From positions 32,795,341-32,859,340 of the forward strand of contig NW_019211456.1 of the NCBI RefSeq assembly GCF_002443255.2: 64,000 bases of DNA, read 5' to 3'. Under the pieces are notes generated by a model. That model did no database searches. It worked only from the letters and a program-made list of their open reading frames with translations, and was not told where the DNA came from. The stretch is from Varroa destructor. Taxonomy: Eukaryota > Arthropoda > Arachnida > Mesostigmata > Varroidae. Position numbers and translations under genes: made by a program. Below are positions 1 through 12,400 of this stretch, in pieces. Numbering within the stretch: the first letter of the stretch is position 1; the number at the start of each line of letters is the position of its first letter.

Positions 1-2170
1 CTGTACCTCATGCCTCAAAGCACCATAACAACTACCTCATTTTATATTTCATTGACAGATGCGATCAGTTTTATAGAGGTGTTTACCGCTGTTGCAATTA
101 TCGTCGTTGTTGCTGAGGGTATTTTTCTTGACACTTTTTAATGCTGTTGTTACTATTGCTGAAGAAGGGATAAATTGAAGTTTAAAACAACTTTTTTAAT
201 ACCTCAGATGTTGTACATAGCTTCAATCATCCTATGTATCTCCGCTGAGAGTGAACGATTCAATTGTCCTCATAATAATAATTATACTATAGTGAAGATC
301 AAATCTTACTCCTAAACATTATCTACGATCATTCACTGTGCTAAGTAGAGAGCAAATACAGGTCTCAGTGGCTTCAGACAGGTACGAATTAGTTACGTTA
401 TTATTAGAATAATCATCGTAGTTATAATAGTCGTATCATAATTGTTTTTATATCATCATTAATTAGAAGTGGTAACTTTCAATACATTTCTATGTGACAA
501 TATTATTTCCACCTATTCTATTAGGTCAACTATCTTATATATTTTATAGTTGCAATCATATATATGGATATTTCCGACCCACTGAGTATTAACCGTGACC
601 CTATAATGATCATTGCGTTACTGAATATATTACTAATTATCATTATCGTTTCTGTCAATTAATTAAATGTGATCTTCCGGCCACGCACAACTCGCTCTCA
701 GGGGCCCATGTTGCGTCCGGGGGTTGCGTTGTTTTCACTGTCGTTGCTGATATTACACGTTACAATTGAACGCAGCCATATGACAACATATCTTACCGAG
801 GTCTTATGCGCCATAGCAATAGATTCATGTTTCACCGCATGAGAAAAATCCAGACATCTACATGGTAATGTATGTGATTCGCTACAATCTAACGATCGGG
901 ATTGTTCCCTTTGTAATAGCACTGCGATCTTCCTCATATTGATCAATAAGCACAGTGCACTACAAGCCATTTGGTGCAGTCAGTTCCGGGCGAGTTTGTT
1001 TGAATTGGGTTTCATTTGGCGTGTGAAAACCACCATATATCCAGTGTTTGTTTGCTCGTCACCTTGTCTTCGTCGCTATGATAGTGCCCGGATCACTACC
1101 ACGTAATGTATGGTGTACAGACGTGCTTATATCTACTATGAACATCTGTATATATATATATACTAAAGACTGATCGTGTAAGATTAGCCTGTACGTGCCA
1201 CGCATCCCGCACAGATGACAGCAGGTTCGTGTTTCGTGGTCGCCAGGGGGAGAGGAGTGCCGGAAAGGGGCAAACAAGGGGTGAATTCGGAATCGTAAAA
1301 TGTTCAAATCAAGTGTAGGGCGCATTTGCTTGTCTATGTGTATATATGCTTGTGTGTAAGAGCAATTGTGCTCTTTGAATGTGTAAGTTCGCACGATTAC
1401 GTCTTATATAAAGATTGGAGAGATAGAGGGGACATAGATTCTTCTTTCTTCGCTTTGCTTGTGAAGATATTCTTGCTCTTTCCGCTCATTATTTTCCTCG
1501 TTGCTGCTTTCTGCCATTTGTTCAATTCTTCATTTGTCCACTGTCTGCTAGCTTTCTATCGCGATGCTCTTTACAGTGGGTCTCTTGGCGAACATGGGTG
1601 TGTCTACAGCCGTGGCGACAGCCCTTCGTAGAGGCACTGCGTCCTATGGTGTTTTTCCACATGTAGTCCCCTGCAAAACAAGGATGTAGCTTTTGTCCTA
1701 TCGAGATCTAAACAAGGATATATGTTGAGCTCGAAGTTTCCCAACTGTGTGAGCTTCACTAGCAGGTTACTAAACCAGTTCCCCGTTTGGTCGGTTTAGT
1801 GGTTTTCAACTAAGCTAACTAGAACTAAAAGCTCCTAGATATTTCGAACCTATCAACGCATGAATAATTGTTCAGGTCTAAGTTTCGTTTTCTTTCAGAA
1901 TGATCTCAACGCAAACGAGAGTGTAAATCTCAAATAGCCATATGCCCCGATCTCCCTGTAGAAGCACCCAAAAACAGGTAGACATAGCAACACATGCGCA
2001 GACAGAAAAAGAACCACAGTCTAGCGCTGTCCTTTGTCTCTAACATGGTGGTAGCAATGAGCCTATCTATCTTTTGTAAACTTAGGCCCTACGTGAAATC
2101 CGTAGTTACCGTGTGAATGCGCACGATGCTGGCTCTCATGATAATTTCGAAGCAACATCTGCGCAGATAC
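1..2170. other. No gene recognised
   Basis: AT-rich, with a short TA run near 1150-1163. Frames at 698-970 (minus) and 1326-1631 (plus) look random in composition. May be intron of the minus-strand candidate gene. Confidence 0.5.
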
Positions 2171-2290
2171 CTCTGCCCACTCCGTCACCAACAGGGGGTC
2201 TCCGTGCAGAGGACACGCCGGATGGATGTGCTCCGGTAACGGCTGGGGAGGTTTGGAGCCAGAACGGCGCAGTGCCGGTGTGGAAATCAC
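2171..2290 (-). CDS. Candidate exon, unidentified minus-strand gene
   Basis: 40 codons, phase 0 in and out, between acceptor CATTGAATAG and donor GCAGAG|GTATCT. It encodes VISTPALRRSGSKPPQP, then HIHPACPLHGDPLLVTEWAE. It lies 270 bases from the preceding exon, giving a short intron. The plus-strand frame over the same bases is also open, but it has no acceptor and a less natural composition. The gene would continue beyond the start of the window. Confidence 0.45.
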
Positions 2291-2560
2291 CTATTCAATG
2301 GTCGAGTGAGCCGTAAGTACTTCGATGGTAAACGTTGTTACTTTATCTCCACAGTGAACACAATGGAAATGTTCCGTTGTTTGTTTTTGTGCAATACTAG
2401 CCTGTAGCATCGATTTTAGCATAGCGTATCTTTCTTTACAAACAACTATCATCGTTCGCTATATCGTTTTCGGCATGCAAGAAGACGCCATTAAAACATT
2501 CAGCATTATTTACATAACATAGACTTGTTCTCTCGTTTTGATCGCTGAACGAAAACATAC

Positions 2561-2836
2561 CTGTGCAGTCTTACACGAGGGGCTCCCTAAATTAATGATA
2601 ATATTCTTGTAGATTGCTGAGGATGACTCGTCCCCATTGGAACTAACGCTTTCTTCAACGATCGACGATTCCATGAGTCCTTCTTCAGTGCGGCCTCGCG
2701 TGCCACCCACGGCGCCAGCATAGCCTAGCTGTAAAGGCAGCACTGCTGTCCTGTTTTCCTTGGAGAGGACACCCAGATCGCGGCGATCCTTCTGGGTGGA
2801 ACATGACGGCATGAACGTCGTCTGGCCCGGACCCGT
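2561..2836 (-). CDS. Candidate exon, unidentified minus-strand gene
   Basis: 92 codons, phase 0 at both ends, between acceptor GTGTTTGCAG and donor GCACAG|GTATGT, both good. It encodes TGPGQTTFMPSCSTQKD, a Gly/Arg-rich segment, MESSIVEESVSSNGDESSSA and ..GSPSCKTAQ. The serine/acid-rich stretch is typical of phosphorylated disordered regions. A second minus frame overlaps, but it lacks matching splice sites. Confidence 0.5.
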
Positions 2837-5800
2837 CTGCAAACACGTCCGAAACGGAGGCGAGAACGCAAACCACGTTAGCGATAATCGAATTACAATT
2901 TTCCTCTAACCAAATCGGTGTTGCTGTTGCCTTGCTACAGAGCGTCATATTATACCCAAGAAGCCGTTACTCAAGCTATATTATGATCACCATTACAAGT
3001 TGTAGCCATTCATCCTCATCATCTCTATCAGTAAGATACAGTGATAAGATCTGTATTAAGAGTTTTTTTGATACTATCACCATGCGGTCGTGCTGCAGCC
3101 CTGTCTGGAAGCGTGCTGCTTAAGGCCTGCTACTCGAGATGTTTTTATCACTAGGCAAAATTATTGCTGATTGGAAAAATCGAATAATGCATACATAATA
3201 AAATAAAATAAAATAAGGTTCTTTTATTGGAAAAAGGAAGTGCTAGTTCATTGTTATAACCGCCACCACCATCGCTGCCGTTGAGATCGTTGTTACCCAA
3301 CTCTCGAAATCCATTGTCACTTCATGGTTTTAATATTATAAGGCATTTTTCCTCGTTTTGACCTTACCATTCGTATGTCCACTACAGCCAATTAGAAACA
3401 ATTAATATGCTAACAAACTACTCGATAACTATACTTTATTATGCATTATAGTAAGGGAAGAGATAAGGGAATACGTTAGAGAGGCAGTGGGATAATTAGT
3501 CAATGTTATTAGTGATAGAAATCAAACATCACTCCATCAGTCAGTCAAGCGTGGTTGTGGCTGGTGGATGCGATTGATTGCCTCGATGTTTAAGGAAAGT
3601 GTATCGAAAAGACATGTATACTATTATGCCATGTGGTGTGGTAGCAAAACAGCGTAGTGAGTTTCCGAAATACAGTGTAACAGGCGTTCACGTATCTCAC
3701 TCTGAAGGAAACCGTGTGACGTTACTTGTTGAAATGGTTTAATGCGATAAACGTCAACTGCGCTTTAAAGGAAGTGCGTAAACAGGTACTATGATTGCAT
3801 GGCTGAACGTCCCTATAACCGAACCTTGGCCACAAAGTAGGGTAGAAAAGTTGCTCAAAACGCTAGCGAGGAGAAGTTGCGGCAAAAGAAGAGGCTATAT
3901 TTGTACGGCTCGTGTCATGAGGAAGGGATGCAATCAACAAAGCATCACGTAAAAAAAAACGTTGCGTAAACCCTAAAAGGGGGACGAAAGACCTATTAGT
4001 CCGTAGAAGCCATGCCGTCATCAACAATCACAGCAGGAACAGGGTCACAATAGATCCCTGAATATTGACAAATGATCGTTTCCAAATGTTAGATATGGCG
4101 AAATCTGGCGATTGCCATGATTGGTCCTCTTCTATCGCAGCAACACGTAGTACACGTCAACAATGAATGAATGATCTTCCTTATATCACATTAACTGTGA
4201 TATCACAATAATTGTGAGTAAGCTTGACGTAGACACGTAACATACTTACGCTTCGTAACTTGAAGGACAGGTAAACTGTCACAAAACAGAAGCTACAGAG
4301 AAAACCGATAAAAACTTCTGGCAGTTATTAACAGTCAAGCGTGTCTAAAAAGATAGAAAATCGTGCATATTATCCAGCTCCGTCTCGCGCATTTGAGCTC
4401 GCAGCTGAGTCGCTGGCTCAGGGACCCCTCGGAAGCTGTTTAGAAAAAACCAATGGCAATTCAGAAGAGCGGATTCAGTCGAGAAAAGAACGAAATGAAA
4501 ATAATGCCAAATGAATGTTACGTTTGCGTGCCGCGTTTTTCAAAACATCATCGCATGATACGCAACGCTCGCGCCACTGGCGTTCGGCCGTTCTGCTGGG
4601 GAATAGCAGAAATAGTTGAAGCAGGTCTATAAAGGGTCTGCTCCTATTCACGATGCGTTTGAGGCGTATAGTATAAGAGCTTCGCGTATTGTTGCACGGA
4701 GTATTTGCATCAACGGTTATACAAGTTTACACATAGTGGACAAAAGCCAAAAATTAGAATGCGGAAAGAGCCTACATAGAAATCAGAGTCCTGAAGACGA
4801 AGAGGTTTATCGAGCGAAAAAGCAACAAGAATTAAACAAATATTCTAAAGAGCAGTAAAATATGAAGTAGATATATTGTTTCTTTAAAAATGTTCTTCCT
4901 TTAACCTTACTCAAAATTCTGTTCCCGCTTCAAATAGTACAGGTATATTGTGAGGATTCTGATTGTGGTTGAATTGGGTCGTTCTATGGCGCTTTTGTCA
5001 ACCCACTTTGGCCTCCTCGGTGCAAGATGTTTCTATATTACTATAATAATACAAGCGCTTGGCAAAAACAGCTTCCTGGGCACGAAAAATGAAAATCAAC
5101 AATAAATATTAATAAGATCGTCGCTGTGTTCCTCTTACAAGACCCAGTCATGGTTTACGATAGTGATACTTAGAAGCGCACTTAATCACATAATGAGACA
5201 CAATTAACTGAAATGCAGAACGTACAATATCTACGTTGGTAGGTTGAAGCTAGGCGATCCGAGCTGTTGTTGCAGTGACTATTACTGTTACTATGTGCCA
5301 TTTTGCGGGATGAATTCTATATAGACATAGCATGAGCCGACTAGAAGTGCGAATGGCTGTGCTTTACTAGGGACTGATGGCGTTGAAGAAGCCGAGTGCT
5401 TTGACCATTGGTCATGCCGCAAGTACCGGTCCGCCAGGCCGTGTGGAACGTTGTTTACAAGCCCGCGGGAGACGTCGCACTATGCTACTTCAGGTGCCAC
5501 AAACGGCTGCTCGGGTGCCTCTGGCGCATATGGCGATCAAATCGCTGCTTAGGTATGAGTGAATGAGGTTATATATGTTCGGCCCTGTATGGACATAAAC
5601 ATTCGGCATTACTCGATTCTACAATGATGCATGGTGATGCACAGAGATTGCTGACATCCGACATAGAGATAGATGGATATGTGGAGAGAAAAGCAAAGAA
5701 GTTCGTAATTTTCTGGCTATTTGGAGGCGTGAGGTAGGAGGGTTAGAAAAGGAAAGCTGCCGCGCAACTCCCTATAGACCGGGCACCATTACCAGAATAT

Positions 5801-7596
5801 ACCTTGAGGCGTTGTATCTATGTGGCAGCTTCAGTGATGTTGACAGTTGTGGAGCAGCGGAGTTTAAGCGGGAGGCAGCAGTTGGTCTTACGCCAACACA
5901 GACAGTCCTTGAAACAGGAAGAAAGAGGGAGCACCAGAAATTGTCTCACGTGACGATAGTTTTCTATTTGCTCCATAATCTTCATGGTCCGGGTGTCACA
6001 GTACGACGTTAGGTGTGATGTGGTAATGCTGAACAATGGGGTTTCTTTTCACCAGATTTTCTCGCCGAATCACTGACGGCAAGGCCGTATTTCCCTCTCG
6101 TACTCGTATGTCTTCTTAATATTATGTCATTCCAGAGGGTTTGGTACCAGTGATTAAAGCGACGTCCTCGTCGTCAAGGTACTGTGGGTCCATTCAAGGT
6201 TTCGCTTTTTAGAACCTGGCCGTTTTGTAGGCCCACGGAGGCATTACGGTAGCCAGTCCCTTCGGAAACATCGGTTCCTCCGGCTGTGGAGGAAATATTT
6301 TAGCTAATGACGAAAACGTGATCGGACTACCTCGAAGGTAATATTCGTGAACTCGCAGATAGCACGAGATTGACATCAGATGTCGGGGGATGTTCAGGGG
6401 ATGGCATGGCCAGAATGGTAAAAAAACCCATTCGACAAAGCATATGAGTAAATTAACGACTTAAACGTATGACAGGATCCCAATGAAATGGCACTTGTAC
6501 TCGTAAAACTCGAAGAAACCGGAACTAGTCTTTTTTTTTTGTAATTTTAATCTTGATTCGTGCCAATCGTCGCACTCAGAAATGTTCACCGATTTTGACT
6601 AATGTAAAATTTATACTGTTTTACTGCGTTGACCGGCATGTGAGTTCATATCTACACTTAGTTTAGTATAATATGATAGCTTAAGATAAGAACGGCGTTG
6701 AAAATGAACTTAATTTTTCGCTAACAATCCATATTTTTCCCAAAAGTTCGGTCTCCTTCCATTATAGGGATAGTTAACCTGAGGGAATTATTTCTAAGAG
6801 ACAATACCTTGCCGCTTCGTAATAAGATAGGTGGGAGTTATTTTAAAGGGATTTTGTGAGGAATCTTCGGTGGTTACTTACGAATACGAAACATTTAAGA
6901 TACAATTTGTTCGACCTATGGCCACAAAATCCCTTACATAGAATATATTTCCAATCATAACCATTTTCTAAATATTATGCGTTCTCAATGTTCGAGACAA
7001 CTTTGCTTGTGGACAAACAGTAGAAATTAAAAAGCGATACACTGGCAGCACATTATTGATATTCAAGCGACATATTGACCTTATAAGACATAATAATCGT
7101 TTTATCTAACAGGAAGAACATACTATAGTGGAATTTCGAAATAGCGGTTTTTAGCTCGATGTCAAGAGGTCCTGCCATATATTTTGAGTGCTCTAGCAAT
7201 GACACAGTCCTATCGGAGACTAACAAAGGTTTAACTAACAAAGTATGTGTGCATCTAGATAATAACCAGTGTTTTACTATAAAAAAAGAAGAAGTGAAAA
7301 ATCCATGAAAATAAATATGCACAATAACGAATATCGAAGACTTTGTTAATCTCCCGTGAGACTGTGTAATTCTGTAAAAATGTTTATACTATTCAAACTA
7401 TACTCATTAATGTTTTATCTTTTAGGAAACACGAAGTCCTGTTTAATAATCCGCAAATGTTCCATCATGGTAGTGTAATAAGTACGTCACGAAACGCCAA
7501 ATTTTAACTGCATTCACGATGACACACATCTTCAATAGCCACCAACGTCCTCGACGTTCTAGTTAGATTCTGAGGATCTTCGGTCGGTTTCCCTAC
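2837..7596. other. Probable intron of the minus-strand candidate gene
   Basis: No other exon could be supported. A plus-strand GC-richer block at 5377-5562 has an open frame but no splice sites that fit. Confidence 0.4.
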
Positions 7597-7731
7597 CGTA
7601 AATACAACCTCCTCGTCGCCTGCGATTGTAGCATCATCATCCTCACACGGGTCCTCGAGGCATGTCAGCTCATCCAATTCAGCGAGATCCATTGAGTATT
7701 CGCGCGTTCGACGCTTCCGTACCTCAGTCAC
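7597..7731 (-). CDS. Candidate exon, unidentified minus-strand gene
   Basis: Acceptor CACGATATTGCAG, then a phase-0 frame beginning VTEVRKRRTREYSMDL followed by an acidic stretch (ELDELTCLEDPCEDDD). Donor TACG|GTAGGG at 7596 keeps phase 0 and gives 45 codons. If that donor is not used the frame runs on to a stop at 7504, which would make this a terminal exon. The Arg/Lys-rich patch next to an acidic patch again suggests a disordered regulatory region. Confidence 0.45.
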
Positions 7732-9178
7732 CTGCAATATCGTGTGCCACTTTTGTTGACTGTAAAAGACTGATCATGCTCGCACTATTTCAGTCTTGCA
7801 ATTGGTTCAGGCGCGGATTCAACACATTCTCACCTTTATTTTTCGAGTTAACAAACACAAGTGCCTTTTTTTAAAAAAAGGTTCACAATACAGATAATAC
7901 TCTTTACGTTGAATGTCTCGCTCATAGGATAGTCCTGTTCATCGAAAAAAAAAAAAGGTTTGTTTCTATTTAAGTTAAAATAACTTATCTGCCGGATTGT
8001 AAAATTGTCACTACGGAACACCGAGCCTGGTTGAAGCTCGCCAACTATAAAAGTTCTTTAAAGCCTTTGAAAGTGCAGCAGAATCTTCTATTATTATTTT
8101 TTCCTTCACATTTGGCGGCAGCTACCTATCCCCTATAGCCGCAGACAGGTAAAGTCTATATGAAGTCACTACAGTTACGCTGCCACCTTTCTGATGTGTT
8201 TGGTATCAAGGCGATTAGTTCTGTCTAGTTCAAGGAAAAGCCATGTTGGGACAAGGCGAAGACAGGTAAATGGTTCTTGTTTATTCACTGTTCTAATATG
8301 TCGTTTTTATAAAACGCGGAGTATCACAGTTATAAACGGAAGTGCACGTAAATCATCCCTTATAATAGAATGCAATAGACTGGCAACGATGTTTGCCGTA
8401 TTAGCATATTTTCTTTCACATATTGCTGGGGCTGTCTGGGCCTTGTTATTGGGCAGCAGTAAAACGGTGAATTAATTGGAGATGTTAGCGACAGCTCGTT
8501 GAGGTCATCTTATTTGTTGAACTCGAATATTAAACGAAAGAGATGCCTCAGTTTAATCGAATCATTTTAGGCCGTGTTTAAACAACCAGGCAATGCTTGG
8601 CCGCATTTTAGGTAGCCCGTACAAGTAACAGTATAGGCTTATTTCCGCTAAATTTCCCAGAATTATGCAATATGAAATCACCTAAAAACAAGCCTGTTTT
8701 TTAGGAAAACGTGTCTTACTGATGATTACAAAATATCGATGATTAAAAGGGACGTATTTTCTCAGCTAATTACTTTTTAACAGGGAGCTGTTTGGTAACC
8801 ATAATCTTTTGACGTTTTTATGCACCTAATAGGCTTCTCCTATTTAGGACAGGGAAAACGCCGACAATACTAAAGATAATGGCATTAAAAAAAAATTAGT
8901 ATGGGAGCATGAAGGGGTCCACAGTATTCGATAGTTACTCGAGAGCAACAATAGCGTACGTGGAAGTTCATATCTAACGTTTGCAAGCAATGTTTCGACC
9001 GCAATCTAAGACATTAATATATGGATCTGTGTAAATTGTATTTGTACCTTTCATAATCGAAGTTTTTCATTTCGCAGTTAATTAATCACAGCTCTGTCCA
9101 CAGATCTATGTGTAGAAGCACTAGCTACCCTGTCGTCTTGTGAAATGTTTGTGAAATAATGGGTGTGCACAATAGTAC

Positions 9179-9483
9179 CTCTTTTTGTCGTGTTTTCGGA
9201 TCAGTACTCCAGCTGCGTTGTCGTAGAGTCGCTATCGTTTCGTCGTCGTGGTCCGGCGATCCGGCAAAGGTTCCGTCACCGGTGTTAACACCATCATCAC
9301 CAGCAGAAGCGCCTCCGCTAATTGTTCCCTCGCCACCTGAATGGCGTACTATACGACGCCGTAAACAAGGTAGCCACATTTCGACGAGATCATCAGTCGT
9401 TTGACAGCCAATGTCTACGTGCTCCTGATCTCGGTGCTGGGCGGACGACATGCGCTTCCTTGAGCCTCCACCACTGGAAAGAG
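9179..9483 (-). CDS. Candidate exon, unidentified minus-strand gene
   Basis: GC-rich island in AT-rich DNA. With acceptor ACCCATAG and donor AAAGAG|GTACTA the exon is phase 1 in, phase 0 out, and 305 bases long, so its phase fits the exon at 16040-16410. It encodes a Ser/Gly/Arg-rich segment, HVDIGCQTTDDLVEMWLPCL, a Gly/Asp-rich stretch and LRQRSWSTDPKTRQKE. Without splicing at 9178 the frame would stop at 9125. Alternative acceptor CTTTCCAG lies eight bases inside. No known domain was recognised. Confidence 0.5.
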
Positions 9484-12400
9484 CTATGGGTAAGATCCCA
9501 TTATCGACAATCGCCGATTGGTGCCGAGCGTTTGCCGTAATAGCCCGTCGAATAACAAACACAAGAGCAAAGAACAAATCAACATAAAAACTCAAGCCTT
9601 TATTTCTTAAAGTACCTATTTTCGTAGGAAAGCTTTTTATTTATGTTAGGATAAAAGATTAAGTATACAGGATACGTTTATTACACTGCCTTCATTATGG
9701 TCTCAATGTCTTGTAGAGTCATCATTGCCGGTCCATATCATTCAGATCTCTTGATTTGATTTCTTCTATAAAGTGTAAATGTTAACCTGTTTTCTGCAAG
9801 TCTTTGCTTATATGAGTAGGTATGTTCTGTGTTCCGTCAATCACTTTTTTATTCACTTATATGCATTACTAAAAAAAGACCAGCCTTCCAAAGAAAAGTC
9901 ATAGTGTCAGAAGCAAAAACATGAGAGCTAAGTAGAAGAAACTGAAAAACATGCTCATTTATAATCCCCGATATGAAGCATGCTCTCGAACCTTTTTATT
10001 TACATGAGCACACAGACACACGTCCGATATTCAATCAAATCAAGGGTCAGCCGTTAGTTGAATGTTAATATTTTCACAAACTAGATCGCCCCGTTTGTTA
10101 TGCGGCCAGTCCCATTTTCAGCCTTTGCAGCTCTTCAAATGCTTGCGCACGTACGAAACTGGTAAACCCGAAATCCAAGAGCCGTTTGACGCTTTACTGC
10201 TCTCCTTCGTTCCAATTCGCGATCTTTGAAGCGCACTCTTAATACTCTATTTGCATATATCCTAGACTTCACGCACCTCTACGGTGCATTTTTTCCGGTG
10301 TTCCCCGATGAGATCCAACATTCTACCAACGCTTTGACAACTGCCCAGGGGGTTGAAGGTACGATAACATTTCGTACTCTCGGTGCCGGCCCGATATAGC
10401 GAATATCTGACACAGTTTAAATAGCAAAAGCAGTAGCAGACTTTCGAGATAACAGAAGCAAGGGGGATCCGGGGATTGTGTTTTCATTTTCTTATCTCAT
10501 TTTTAAATTTCTTCGCCCGCCATACGGAGGCGATGCAGCGCCAAAAGCTCGAGCTATCTACGTGCTCCTATTAAGAAAAAATTTATAACATTAGTAACAG
10601 TACGATAAGTAAGATTCGGCCGCTGATCCTTACGAAAAGCCACCGCTAGCTAAAGCTTGTTTCTTGTGTTCAAAAATCATCTTTAAAGACAAGGCTCGAC
10701 TCAATGAGACTACCCGATTATTGGCTCTGATTGTACACTGCCCATCGATCGGGCCACGAAGAGATTGCAGATAGTCCCTAGAAACTTTGAGCGTACCCAC
10801 AGAGGAGTTAAAAAGTTCCCTACCCAGTCAAAGGAATGCCCCTATACTGGCACATCCAAGCCCCAAAAGTAGACGTAGACGTTGGCAAAAGCCACTAATT
10901 CAGTTAGCCAAGTTCCAGGTTAAACAGCGCTCAAGCCGGTGCAGTTGGCTCGTTACTTCACGCGGCTCCAGCAATGGTGCAGGGGTTCGAAGGGGGTACC
11001 GCATGTGCCTTTGCTGACGTTGTCGTTGCAGAAGCTGCTGTTCACTCCGAGTACTACACTAGTGGAAACGAAGTTCTAATAAACGTAACCTTGTTTTCTA
11101 CTCTTACTATAGTTTATTTAGAGCGGAGTTGTTAAAGGAAAAGTTCATCGTTCGATTGCCTGTGTTACCTGCGGTTTATAATGTGAGTAGAAATCAAATG
11201 GACAACGCTTTCCTGTGGAGCAGCGCAAGACGTGCTACTACGTTGAGTTGCAGGATCTACCCATGGCTGGCAAAAGGGCACGTGTAGCTATTTAAAGCCT
11301 CATACTTCTAAACAAGTTTAGTTACTATTCTTGATTCAAGTTTGCAAGAAAAGCTCTAGATTAGAAAAACTAGTGGACAGCCAAAACTTACGTTTAATGA
11401 ATCTGTGACTACTGATTTTGCATTCATGTTATTCTAAAGAGTTTGATGGACACAATTTCATCATAAGAAATCAACCGGTTAAGAGAGAGGACCGAAACGA
11501 ATACGGACGATGTCACTTTGTACTCACAATCCAGGTTTATCCAGTTTTAACTATATGTGTCGATGTTCCATCGCACACTGAACGTTTGTCCTCAACGGAT
11601 TTGATACCCTTCCAATAGGCGAAATTAGCCTGCAGCTCTTTTTTTTTTCTTCTTCTTTCCTTTGTTTCTATTCTAGTTCGCATCATTGTCGTGATAATAA
11701 CTTCGACACAAGAAGCGATACACGCGCCTATTCGGTTATAGTGTCAAAAGCCAGCTGAGAACAGCTAGTCTAACGCTTTTCGGAGAGTTGAAGGTAGCTT
11801 CGTTACAGGAGGTTGCAGATTAAGCCCTATGTACAAGCCCGTCCGCATATGCAGCTTCCTATTATATGCACGAAAGTAAGCGTATTTGTGTCTTTTCACT
11901 CTGGCACGGAAACAAGCTCAAGTTGATAGGGATTGCCCTTGGCTATAATAAGCGAGTTTAGGGGAAATGAAAAAAATGACGATGCAAGAGGCAAGCTTCA
12001 GCAGAAAACTGTGGTACTGTCGATAGGAAAGCGGTTATTACATTGTCAGATTTCTATGGATGCATGGGATTATTGGCAGCTGATTGAGAGGCATCGGTTG
12101 GGCCATTCGAATATGACGCAGTGTATTGTAGAGGTCGCATAGCCATCAACATAGTTTGTCTGAATGGCAGTTCTACAACAACTGTCGTTTTGTTTATCTC
12201 TGTTCTTGGAATAACTGACTACTAAGTGGTAAGACTTTGTTAACATTTGATTGTAACTAGACTATGGCAATATCGTCAGCGGTTAGGCGAAAGTGGTCGT
12301 TTGTCGTTCGTCAGTCTGTAAAATACATCAGTAAATCAAGAGCTGTGGTTCATTTTAGATGCCTTTGTTCATGGGACTGCCGTTGTCTACGAGGGATTAA